A stretch of DNA of 22,519 nt. Origin: a virus. Positions 1 through 6,109 of the stretch are shown here, in pieces. The notes under the pieces are model-generated. The model searched no databases, had not been told where the DNA came from, and saw only the letters and a program-made list of their open reading frames with translations. Position numbers and translations under genes: made by a program. The stretch is taken from positions 1 to 22,519 of IMG/VR virus record IMGVR_UViG_3300025138_000405. One strand, given 5' to 3'. The stretch's first letter is position 1. The number at the start of each line of letters is the position of its first letter.

Positions 1-326
1 TATGTAAGTTCTTTTTTGTTGTAAGCCACTTGTAGGATTTTTCTTTCTAGATCTTCTTTATTTGCGTCTTTTATAAAACTGTGAGAACCATAGTAAGTTT
101 TCCAATCGCTTTCCTTCAATACTCTTTTGAATATTGGTGGGCGACCTTTTCCTTCCCAAAGTGCTTTTTCTTTTTTGCCTAATTTTTTCTTTAAATTGTA
201 AATTAAAGATTTTTTACCAATGTATTGTTTTCCAGTTGGTAAGTGAGTTGTTTGATAAATAAAACCGAATGCTTCTTCTGGAAGGTCAACGATTTCATTA
301 ATTTGTTTATTTAAGTAGTACCACAT
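1..326 (-). CDS. GIY-YIG nuclease-like protein, 5' part (runs off window)
   Basis: I translated this frame by hand from the ATG at 326-324; it stays open to the window edge, giving at least 108 residues. The start is MWYYLNKQ. Residues 21-37 read GFIYQTTHLPTGKQYIG, which matches the GIY-x10-YIG signature of GIY-YIG endonucleases and is followed by KKS. Further on come WKTYYGSH (about residues 74-81) and a C-terminal ERKIL...KKELTY-like stretch. This overall pattern resembles the small Seg-like GIY-YIG proteins that I recall as common in T4-like marine phages. Such proteins may be homing nucleases or DNA-processing enzymes; the sequence does not decide which. It follows the distal fibre gene after 38 AT-rich bases with no clear promoter. 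Its GC content (about 31% over 1-300 by hand count) is above that of the baseplate genes. Confidence 0.7.
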   Translation of the reverse strand, partial: MWYYLNKQINEIVDLPEEAFGFIYQTTHLPTGKQYIGKKSLIYNLKKKLGKKEKALWEGKGRPPIFKRVLKESDWKTYYGSHSFIKDANKEDLERKILQVAYNKKELT

Positions 327-364
327 AATGGTAAATGTATAAAAAAAATTTTAAAAAACCAAAT

Positions 365-1030
365 TTAATATACAGAATATTTTGCTGCCACTGTAAATCT
401 TCCAGCTACATCCGACCCATTATAAGTAGTTGTAGTACGAGCATATAAAAATTTTCTAGCAATTGCTGCTGTTACATAAGGTGTAAAAATATGATAATTA
501 CCTGCTGTGTTATTAAAATTAATGTCTACTTCTGTAATTGATTGGGTTGCACTTAATTGACTATTAAACGTAGTTACATCTGCCCCACAAACTTCTGTTG
601 GATTAGTTAATGCTACATTTGTTGCTGTGCCCGTTGCAGAAGCTACTGCTAAATTTCCTGTTAAAACACCTCCCATTGCTGCTGTAATTCCAATAGTAAA
701 TGTTTCAAAGAAAAATTTAGTTGCTGCAACAAAACCTGAAGGTACTGATGTGTCTAAAGTTCCTAATTCTACTAAAGCATCATTGTCTGCATATTGAGGA
801 GTACCTGTACATCCTGCAAGTGTTCCTACAAATCCTTGAAATTTATGAAGTCCTAAATAGTTGGTTGCATTTTGTGCATTTAATGCACCCGTCATTGTTG
901 TTGTTCCTATTACTCCTCCTCCGTCTTTTAAATTTACACAACTGTCTATTAAATTGTGAAATTGTGCTTCTGTAGGATAATCACCTGTGTTAAAGTATGA
1001 TTTTAAAGTTGATCTGTTTTGTGATGACAT
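365..1030 (-). CDS. Fibre-like virion protein, paralogue B
   Basis: A 221-aa protein about three quarters identical to the product of the next gene upstream (1110-1781), with roughly 50 differences over about 223 aligned positions. The N-terminus carries LKSYFNTGDYPTEAQFHNLI, a form of a motif that I associate with N-termini of fibre or appendage proteins in Bacteroidota phages. The rest is rich in Ala, Thr and Gly, with TTTMTGALNAQNATNYLG, NPTEVCGA and ITEVDINFNNTAGNYH. There is no signal peptide, membrane segment or recognisable enzyme motif. It lies at the distal end of the structural cluster, behind its own terminator and promoter pair, which suggests separate expression. A fibre, fibril or decoration role is inferred. 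The start is supported by the leader AAACAAACAATT directly before ATG, shared with the paralogue. Confidence 0.75.
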   Translation of the reverse strand: MSSQNRSTLKSYFNTGDYPTEAQFHNLIDSCVNLKDGGGVIGTTTMTGALNAQNATNYLGLHKFQGFVGTLAGCTGTPQYADNDALVELGTLDTSVPSGFVAATKFFFETFTIGITAAMGGVLTGNLAVASATGTATNVALTNPTEVCGADVTTFNSQLSATQSITEVDINFNNTAGNYHIFTPYVTAAIARKFLYARTTTTYNGSDVAGRFTVAAKYSVY

Positions 1031-1040
1031 AATTGTTTGT

Positions 1041-1056
1041 TTTTATTTATACATAT
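1041..1056 (-). promoter_or_regulatory. Late promoter, exact T4-type TATAAATA in sense orientation
   Basis: The minus strand reads ATATGTATAAATAAAA. It contains the octamer TATAAATA (1051 down to 1044), which is the T4 late promoter core recognised by gp55. The octamer ends 13 bases before the ATG at 1030 and starts right after the terminator U-tract, so it is well placed to restart transcription for the 365-1030 gene. A gp55-like gene is present in the window. In such AT-rich DNA the octamer can occur by chance, so position is the stronger argument. Confidence 0.55.
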
Positions 1057-1088
1057 AAAAAAAAGACCCTGGAAAACCAAGGCCTTTT
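1057..1088 (-). terminator. Intrinsic terminator between the two fibre paralogues
   Basis: On the minus strand, GGCCTTGG - TTTT - CCAGGGTC forms an 8-bp stem with two G-U pairs and a 4-base loop. It can be extended by four A-U pairs (AAAA before, UUUU after) and is followed by eight T residues (1064-1057). On the plus strand the same stem would carry two A-C mismatches, so it works as RNA only in the minus direction, matching gene orientation. It lies 21 bases after the stop codon of the 1110-1781 gene. Confidence 0.85.
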
Positions 1089-1109
1089 AAATAAGTATTT
1101 ATTTTTATT

Positions 1110-1781
1110 TTAAAATATGCTATATCTTGCTGCTACTGTAAATCTACCTGCTTGTTGAGTATCAGCGTTAACTGTAGTTGTAGTACGAGCATATAAGTGT
1201 TTTCTAGCAATTGCTGCTGTTACATAAGGTGCAAAAACATGATAATTACCTGCTGTGTTATTAAAATTAATGTCTACTTCTGTAATTGATTGTGTTGCAC
1301 TTAATTGATTGTGGAATGTAGTTACACCTGCTCCACAAACTTCTGTTGGGTTAGTTACTGCTACGTTTGTTGCTTGACCAGTTGCAGATCCTACTGCTAA
1401 ATTTCCTGCTATAGCTGCTCCTGCTGCTGTTGTAATACCAACTATAAATTCAGAGAAAAAGAATTTAGTTGCTGCAACAAAACCTGAAGGTACTGTTGTG
1501 TCTAAAGTTCCTAATTCTACTAAAATATCATTGTCTGCATATTGAGTAGTACCACCATTAGTTGCTGCTAATGTTCCTACAAAACCTTGAAATTTATGAA
1601 TTCCTAAATAGTTGGTTGCGTTTTGTGCATTTAATGCACCTGTCATTGTTGTTGTTCCAGCTACTGTTCCACCATCTGTTAGATTTAAACTACTGTCGAT
1701 TAAATCTACAAATTGTGCTTCTGTAGGTTGGTCACCCGTATTGAAATACGTTTTTAAAGTTGTTCCTGTTTGTGCTGCCAT
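1110..1781 (-). CDS. Fibre-like virion protein, paralogue A
   Basis: A 223-aa protein and the tandem paralogue of 365-1030. It begins MAAQTGTTLKTYFNTGDQPT and then EAQFVDLIDS, the same N-terminal motif. Long blocks are shared with the copy, including GTTTMTGALNAQNATNYLG, HKFQGFVGTLA, VPSGFVAATKFFF and ITEVDINFNNTAGNYH. Differences cluster around residues 72-80, 108-130 and near the C-terminus (VNADTQQAGRF against YNGSDVAGRF). It is Ala/Thr-rich and lacks a signal peptide or transmembrane helix. Position after the LamG-like and coiled-coil genes at the end of the structural cluster fits a fibre-associated or decoration protein, but function is inferred. The leader AAACAAACAATT-ATG is the same as in the copy. 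An intrinsic terminator closes the transcript 21 bases after the stop. Confidence 0.75.
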   Translation of the reverse strand: MAAQTGTTLKTYFNTGDQPTEAQFVDLIDSSLNLTDGGTVAGTTTMTGALNAQNATNYLGIHKFQGFVGTLAATNGGTTQYADNDILVELGTLDTTVPSGFVAATKFFFSEFIVGITTAAGAAIAGNLAVGSATGQATNVAVTNPTEVCGAGVTTFHNQLSATQSITEVDINFNNTAGNYHVFAPYVTAAIARKHLYARTTTTVNADTQQAGRFTVAARYSIF

Positions 1782-1795
1782 AATTGTTTGTTTTT

Positions 1796-1811
1796 GTTTT
1801 TATTTATTATT
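1796..1811 (-). promoter_or_regulatory. AT-rich promoter-like element before fibre paralogue A
   Basis: The 48-base gap 1782-1829 reads on the minus strand as a run of TAA/AAT units ending in ATAATAAATAAAAAC, then AAAAACAAACAATT-ATG. It resembles the TATAAATAAAAAC element at 1041-1056 but lacks the exact TATAAATA octamer. The shared leader suggests that regulatory sequence was duplicated along with the gene. The AT run makes a chance match likely. Confidence 0.35.
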
Positions 1812-1829
1812 ATTATTTATTTTATATTT

Positions 1830-2267
1830 TTATTGTATTGTAAATCTATCAAATCCTTCATCTGTAGCAGTTGATGTTGGGTTTCCACCTTGTTGTAAGA
1901 AGGTACCTACTGCATAATTACCTATACCAGAAAATAGGTTAAATCCTCCTCCACCTCCTGCTCCAGAACCTGGTGCTGGGTTCATATTATCAACGTCAGC
2001 TGTTACTGCTTCAGCTAAAAACTTAGATAATGATTGTTGTCTTTCAGACGCTATCATTATTTGTCTTTGTCTTTCTGCCATCATTTCAGCTTGTCTTTCT
2101 TGTTGCATTCTTTCCTGAAGAAGTACATTTTCAATAAGTTCTGCTTCTTCCTCCATGTATCTTCTTCTTGCTTTTGCTGGATTAGATTCAAATAATCTTT
2201 TATTATTAGGGATTCGTACCCAGTCTGTCCAAGAAAGTCCTTGTACCATGTTAAAGTCTATTGCCAT
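1830..2267 (-). CDS. Coiled-coil virion-cluster protein, function unknown
   Basis: A 145-aa protein with three visible parts. The N-terminus is MAIDFNMVQGLSWTDWVRIP. From about residue 28 to 85 it is a highly charged helix rich in Glu, Arg, Gln and Met (RRRYMEEEAELIENVLLQER and similar), likely an alpha-helical coiled coil. A glycine-rich linker around residues 97-108 (PGSGAGGGGGFNLF) leads to a short tail ending GFDRFTIQ. No family is recognised. It sits between the LamG-like protein and the fibre paralogues, so it may be a structural linker, a connector or an assembly factor; this is inference from position only. The start is preceded by AAATCAAACA, in keeping with the A-rich leaders of neighbouring genes. 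Confidence 0.65.
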   Translation of the reverse strand: MAIDFNMVQGLSWTDWVRIPNNKRLFESNPAKARRRYMEEEAELIENVLLQERMQQERQAEMMAERQRQIMIASERQQSLSKFLAEAVTADVDNMNPAPGSGAGGGGGFNLFSGIGNYAVGTFLQQGGNPTSTATDEGFDRFTIQ

Positions 2268-2297
2268 TGTTTGATTTTTTTAGTTGTTTTCATGCAT

Positions 2298-2312
2298 CAA
2301 TAAATATAAAAT
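2298..2312 (-). promoter_or_regulatory. Degenerate promoter-like element before the coiled-coil gene
   Basis: The minus strand reads TTTTATATTTATTG, similar to the TATATTTATAA elements at 6068, 17960 and 21388 but lacking the TATAA 3' half. It lies about 30 bases before the ATG at 2267. Just before it in transcription order (2332-2314) is a 6-bp AT-rich inverted repeat, GTTTTA-7 bases-TAAAAC, overlapping the stop codon of the previous gene; it could be a weak terminator. Both calls are weak. Confidence 0.25.
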
Positions 2313-2331
2313 TGTTTTAGAAACCATAAAA

Positions 2332-4209
2332 CTAAGTGTCCCACCTTAATACAAAAGTAGTATCTGTATTTTTTGATTTTTTTATTGGTTGACCTAATTT
2401 ACCTACTACTAATAATTCATTTTCCTCATTATAAAGACCAATTGTTGTTACATACGTACTAAAATTAGAGCTTGTTGTAAAACTATCTAAATGATAGGGA
2501 TCATTTGCGTTTATATCTCTTGCTGATAAGTTTGTTGTTTGATTAAATTCGTGTTCTTGAAGGGTACATTGATATTCATTTTCATAAATTAAATGTGAAC
2601 CTTGAAATTGTAATGCTTTTATTGTTGAATCTTTTATTTCAAAACCATCACCTACAACCATTCTTCCAATTCCTGTTTCATCTAATATGGGAAAATATTT
2701 AGGATGTGTAATTGTGGCAAATCCATTTGGATAAAAAATATTTCCTATATAAGGAGAAGCATTTACACTTTCTGATATATTAGTTATTGTTGTTAAAGGA
2801 TATGCTCTTGACCAAATATTAATATTATTAATGTCTCCATTAAAATATCTATTAATTGAAGATACTCCACCAATAATAAAAGAGCCTCCTATAGTTGAAG
2901 ATCCAATATATCCAGTACCATCATCAACACTTAATTTTCCTTTTGAACCTATATAAAGATTTGCTGTGTTTTTTGTTTGTTTAGCTAAGGGAGTTGTTGA
3001 AGATGCTATTAAATTACCATCAAAATACATTTGCATTGTAGATCCGGTATTTTGACATACAATATGAGAGGTATTAAAAATAGTACCATCAGATCCTGTT
3101 ATTAAACCATCTATAGACACTCTAGTATCACCATCAAATCTATCAAAATATAATGATTGACTTCTCATATAAATTTCAAAAGGAAATTGAGGTTCTGAGT
3201 TTGTTTCTTCTATTACTGTATTGGGTAAATCAGGAGCATAATTTACAGGAATAATTGTTTTTGTAGTACTTTTAGATATTATATATCTTCTATTATTATC
3301 TAAAGACGCTGAGTTAAATAATTTAGGTGTTATATAAAATGATATAGAAAAATCTTCTTTTGGACCAAAATTAAAATTTTTATTATGTGGGGATGAAATA
3401 TAAGAACCTATTGTACTATCCAAATTAATTTTAGGAAATTTATGAAATATACTTCCTAAAGAAGATGTATTAAAAGTTACATTATTATAATAAATATTAT
3501 TAAATAAAAAACTATCATCTTCATCTGCTCTATAAAGTTCATATGGTTCTTTTGTTACTATATTTGTATATTCTTTTTGATTACTAGTATATTTAGATTT
3601 AGCATCAGGATTAGCTAATCCTTTTCTCCAAAATTTACCTTCTATAATATTATCTTCAGATACTCTTTCATATACTGCATATCCATCATATATTGATAAA
3701 TCATATTTTTTAAATCCTTTTATAGGATCTAATCTAAAAACATTTTGTTGAATATCATTAGGATAATTATCTAAATTAGTTCCACTAATAATTAAATTAC
3801 CCAATTTATCATCTATAATTTCAAAACCACTTGCAGATAAATAAAAAGATTGTGGTTTTACTTCACTTCCAAATAAACCTGAGGGAATTGAAAGTATGTT
3901 AGCTTTTTCATATAAATCTCTAGGTTGTTTTAAATAATTTATAGGACCTAATTTATTATGAATATTTCTTTTAAAATCTCTATAAAATAATTTATCAATT
4001 TGATTATATTTTATAGTATTAATTGTATCTATTGAAGCACTTAATTTATGTGTGCTATAATTAGATATAGATTCTGAAGTATATTGAGTAGAAAAATAAG
4101 TTACCCTATTAGAAGCTGCTGAAGCTGATTGAAAATTATACTGTTTATGAGCATAAAAAGGAATTAATGCTTTATCTTGAGCTGTGAGTTTTTTATAGAC
4201 AAATGCCAT
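2332..4209 (-). CDS. LamG-like jelly-roll virion protein (candidate adhesin)
   Basis: A 625-aa protein. Residues of about 265-470 look like a LamG/concanavalin A-type jelly roll: a FGPKEDFSISFYITP strand, a HIVCQNTGSTMQMYFDGNLI core, a TANLYIGSKG strand and the closing FNGDINNINIWSRAYPLT, a typical LamG-3 ending. Such domains usually bind glycans or proteins, so a host-surface binding role is likely but inferred. At about residues 585-609 it carries TTIGLYNEENELLVVGKLGQ, a C-terminal module shared with the next upstream gene (4222-5370), perhaps for attaching to a common partner. The N-terminal 260 residues are unrecognised. The gene is separated from 4222-5370 by 12 bases, suggesting a shared message. 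It is the only one of the complete genes checked that ends in TAG; the others end in TAA. Confidence 0.75.
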   Translation of the reverse strand: MAFVYKKLTAQDKALIPFYAHKQYNFQSASAASNRVTYFSTQYTSESISNYSTHKLSASIDTINTIKYNQIDKLFYRDFKRNIHNKLGPINYLKQPRDLYEKANILSIPSGLFGSEVKPQSFYLSASGFEIIDDKLGNLIISGTNLDNYPNDIQQNVFRLDPIKGFKKYDLSIYDGYAVYERVSEDNIIEGKFWRKGLANPDAKSKYTSNQKEYTNIVTKEPYELYRADEDDSFLFNNIYYNNVTFNTSSLGSIFHKFPKINLDSTIGSYISSPHNKNFNFGPKEDFSISFYITPKLFNSASLDNNRRYIISKSTTKTIIPVNYAPDLPNTVIEETNSEPQFPFEIYMRSQSLYFDRFDGDTRVSIDGLITGSDGTIFNTSHIVCQNTGSTMQMYFDGNLIASSTTPLAKQTKNTANLYIGSKGKLSVDDGTGYIGSSTIGGSFIIGGVSSINRYFNGDINNINIWSRAYPLTTITNISESVNASPYIGNIFYPNGFATITHPKYFPILDETGIGRMVVGDGFEIKDSTIKALQFQGSHLIYENEYQCTLQEHEFNQTTNLSARDINANDPYHLDSFTTSSNFSTYVTTIGLYNEENELLVVGKLGQPIKKSKNTDTTFVLRWDT

Positions 4210-4221
4210 TCAAATAACATT

Positions 4222-5370
4222 TTAGTAGTCTAATTTAACTCTTATAAGTGCTTCTTTTGTAAAGTCTTTTGCAACTGGTTGACTTAATTTAGCTACTGCT
4301 AAAAGTTCATTAGCATCATTATATAATCCTACTGTTGTTATAAATGTTTTAGGATTAAGTTTCATAGAATTATGTAATATATTGTTTGTACTATCTACAA
4401 ATGAAGGATTATTAGTATAATTATATTCTGAATTTTTTGCTCGAACAAAAAAGTATTTTGATTCTACATTTTCAGCTGTGTCTACTACAAATTTACCAAA
4501 AGAGCCAGTTGATGCATGTATTCCCCCTCTTATACTATGTAAAAATCTTAAATGATTTTTAGCTGCTACATTTTTTACTCTTGTAGGTACTAAATTTGCT
4601 CCTGCTGGAAGATAACCAAAAGAAGCTGTTGCTGTTCCTGCTACTGAGGCTGAAACTGCACCTGTTTGGGTAAAAGCATCACAATTTAAAAATATAAGTC
4701 CTGCTTCTGGATAATATAAACCAAATGTAGATCCACTACCATTAATTGTTAATTGATTTGTTACTGATCCTGAAAGAACTCCCTTAGATCCTGACACTAT
4801 ATTATAATATTCTCCTAATTTATTTCCTGGTACATTTGTTGGACCTGCTCCATTAGTTACACTATCATCAGTTAAATGAAGAACCCCTGAACCACTACCA
4901 CCTTCCATTGATGATCCTGTTAAAAATAAACTTAAAGATCCAGGATTAAGTTTTTGTTTATATCTTGCTCTATTAACATTAATTACATAAATATCATCTG
5001 GAGTATGAGATCCAAAAGTAAAATTTTGTGTTTCATCTTGAAATACTAATTGTCTAAATTGATTGTATGTAGTTCTAGCTGCATTTAATCCAAAAGATCC
5101 TGTGTCATTAGTAAAATCAAGAGATCCTGATCCTAATCTATTACCATAAGCTACTGAATATTGTACTTCAGAATTAGCTGAAGAAGTGTGTTCATTATAT
5201 ACTTCAATAAAAAATTGTCCTGAACTTGTAGGGGTATTAAAAGAGGCTTGGGCAGAAGATGTATGGTGAGAATCCATATCATTTCTATTTCCTGTCCATG
5301 TTGATGTTATTAATGTGGCTGCTTCTTGTTGTAATATATCGTTTGCTATATCAAATCGTGTTAAACTCAT
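4222..5370 (-). CDS. Virion structural protein with GLYNDANELLAVAKL C-terminus
   Basis: A 382-aa protein rich in Ser, Gly and Thr. It contains IYVINVNRARYKQKLNPGSL (about residues 127-146), a pattern that I recall from structural proteins of T4-like marine phages. The C-terminus carries FITTVGLYNDANELLAVAKL and SQPVAK (about residues 340-367), a module shared with the LamG-like protein at 2332-4209. No catalytic motif, signal peptide or membrane helix is visible. It is probably a baseplate-periphery or tail-fibre protein, inferred from position and the shared module. Only 14 bases separate it from the upstream gene 5385-6056; this gap reads ACATAAATAAAAAATAAACT-ATG and offers an A-rich start region without a Shine-Dalgarno sequence. 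Confidence 0.7.
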   Translation of the reverse strand: MSLTRFDIANDILQQEAATLITSTWTGNRNDMDSHHTSSAQASFNTPTSSGQFFIEVYNEHTSSANSEVQYSVAYGNRLGSGSLDFTNDTGSFGLNAARTTYNQFRQLVFQDETQNFTFGSHTPDDIYVINVNRARYKQKLNPGSLSLFLTGSSMEGGSGSGVLHLTDDSVTNGAGPTNVPGNKLGEYYNIVSGSKGVLSGSVTNQLTINGSGSTFGLYYPEAGLIFLNCDAFTQTGAVSASVAGTATASFGYLPAGANLVPTRVKNVAAKNHLRFLHSIRGGIHASTGSFGKFVVDTAENVESKYFFVRAKNSEYNYTNNPSFVDSTNNILHNSMKLNPKTFITTVGLYNDANELLAVAKLSQPVAKDFTKEALIRVKLDY

Positions 5371-5384
5371 AGTTTATTTTTTAT

Positions 5385-6056
5385 TTATGTTGTTGTTACT
5401 GTAAAAGGAATTGTTACTTTAGCTCCTGTGTTTGCTCCTTCAACTATTATACTAGTACTTACAGAAGTTAAAGTCGTACTAAATAATGCATTATTAGTAG
5501 TAGCTGTAAGTTGAAGACTAATTCCTGGACCTACTGATTTAGTAGTTGGAACAGTAAAGTATGGTGACATCATTTTTGCTTGTTGTTTTATATCTGAAGA
5601 TTGTAAACCTTGATTTATTTTAAATGTATCTTGATATTGTGCATTTATTATAGTAAAAATATATCCTGATTCTTGTCCGGCTTGGTTAGCTCCTTGTAAA
5701 TTATATGTTGTAGGACTAATAGTTACTGTTTGTCCTTTTCTAATAGAAATTCCATTAGTAAAATTAGTTGTAATATTAGGAATTGCTGAAGTATTTCTAC
5801 TTAAAGTTATTAATTTTGATAATAACATATTTTGTCCATTAGGAATAGCCTCTATTAAAGGCATGTTTTCTATGGCTTCTGCAGCATATTGTGTTCCATT
5901 TGGATGATTTTCATTAAATAAAGTATAATCAATTTCATCATCTCCTAAAGCAAATTGTGTAATATTAAAAGAACCATCATTACGTGCAAGAAGTTCTCTT
6001 CCTTTCATTGTTAAAATTGCATCTACTGTGATGCTTGTGTTGTCTAAATATCCCAT
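5385..6056 (-). CDS. Conserved T4-like phage structural protein (MGYLDNTSITVDAILTMKGR type)
   Basis: A 223-aa protein. The N-terminus contains TVDAILTMKGRELLARNDGS followed by FNITQFALGDDEIDYTLFN and NHPNGTQYAAEAIENMPLIE. I recall this pattern as a conserved, unnamed virion protein in T4-like phages outside the T-even group. The C-terminal half is beta-rich and Thr/Ser-rich, with a plausible Ig-like strand pattern (GISLQLTATT, TSIIVEGANTGAKVTIPFTV), although no domain can be named firmly. It is likely a small tail or baseplate component. Its start is preceded by AAAAACA-ATG and, 11 bases further upstream, by a promoter-like TATATTTATAACAAA, so it may head the message for the genes down to 1830. 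Confidence 0.7.
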   Translation of the reverse strand: MGYLDNTSITVDAILTMKGRELLARNDGSFNITQFALGDDEIDYTLFNENHPNGTQYAAEAIENMPLIEAIPNGQNMLLSKLITLSRNTSAIPNITTNFTNGISIRKGQTVTISPTTYNLQGANQAGQESGYIFTIINAQYQDTFKINQGLQSSDIKQQAKMMSPYFTVPTTKSVGPGISLQLTATTNNALFSTTLTSVSTSIIVEGANTGAKVTIPFTVTTT

Positions 6057-6067
6057 TGTTTTTGTGT

Positions 6068-6082
6068 TTTGTTATAAATATA
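6068..6082 (-). promoter_or_regulatory. Promoter-like element TATATTTATAACAAA
   Basis: On the minus strand the 53-base gap 6057-6109 holds TATATTTATAACAAA, ending 11 bases before the ATG at 6056. Almost the same 15-mer is found before the genes starting at 17948 and 21382. It can be read as a variant of the T4 late core (TATAACAA for TATAAATA) or as a Bacteroidota -7 box (TAnnTTTA). The exact octamer TATAAATA occurs here only on the plus strand (6073-6080), so orientation is ambiguous. Confidence 0.45.
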
Positions 6083-6109
6083 ATATGTTTTCAAAAGTAT
6101 GATTTTTAT

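Noticed and set aside
327-364. Terminator after the second fibre gene
   Set aside because: The gap is only A and T runs (GGTTTTTTAAAATTTTTTTT on the minus strand) with no GC-containing stem, so a hairpin terminator is not supported.
721-975. Plus-strand open frame of 84 aa, very rich in Leu
   Set aside because: It is antisense to the fibre gene 365-1030. The Leu-rich product is the usual shadow of AT-rich minus-strand coding, and no start signal or family match is seen.
365-1781. Diversity-generating retroelement (template and variable repeat) as the cause of the similar paralogue ends
   Set aside because: Differences are not limited to adenine positions, both copies are full genes, and there is no reverse transcriptase in the window.
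1612-1917. Plus-strand open frame of 101 aa with hydrophobic stretches
   Set aside because: It lies across the start of one minus-strand gene and the end of another; both have better support, and the hydrophobic run comes from the AT-rich gap.
2260-2293. Mini-ORF starting at ATG 2293 (MKTTKKIKQWQ) overlapping the start of the 145-aa gene
   Set aside because: Eleven codons in AT-rich leader DNA, out of frame and without supporting signal; it could be chance.
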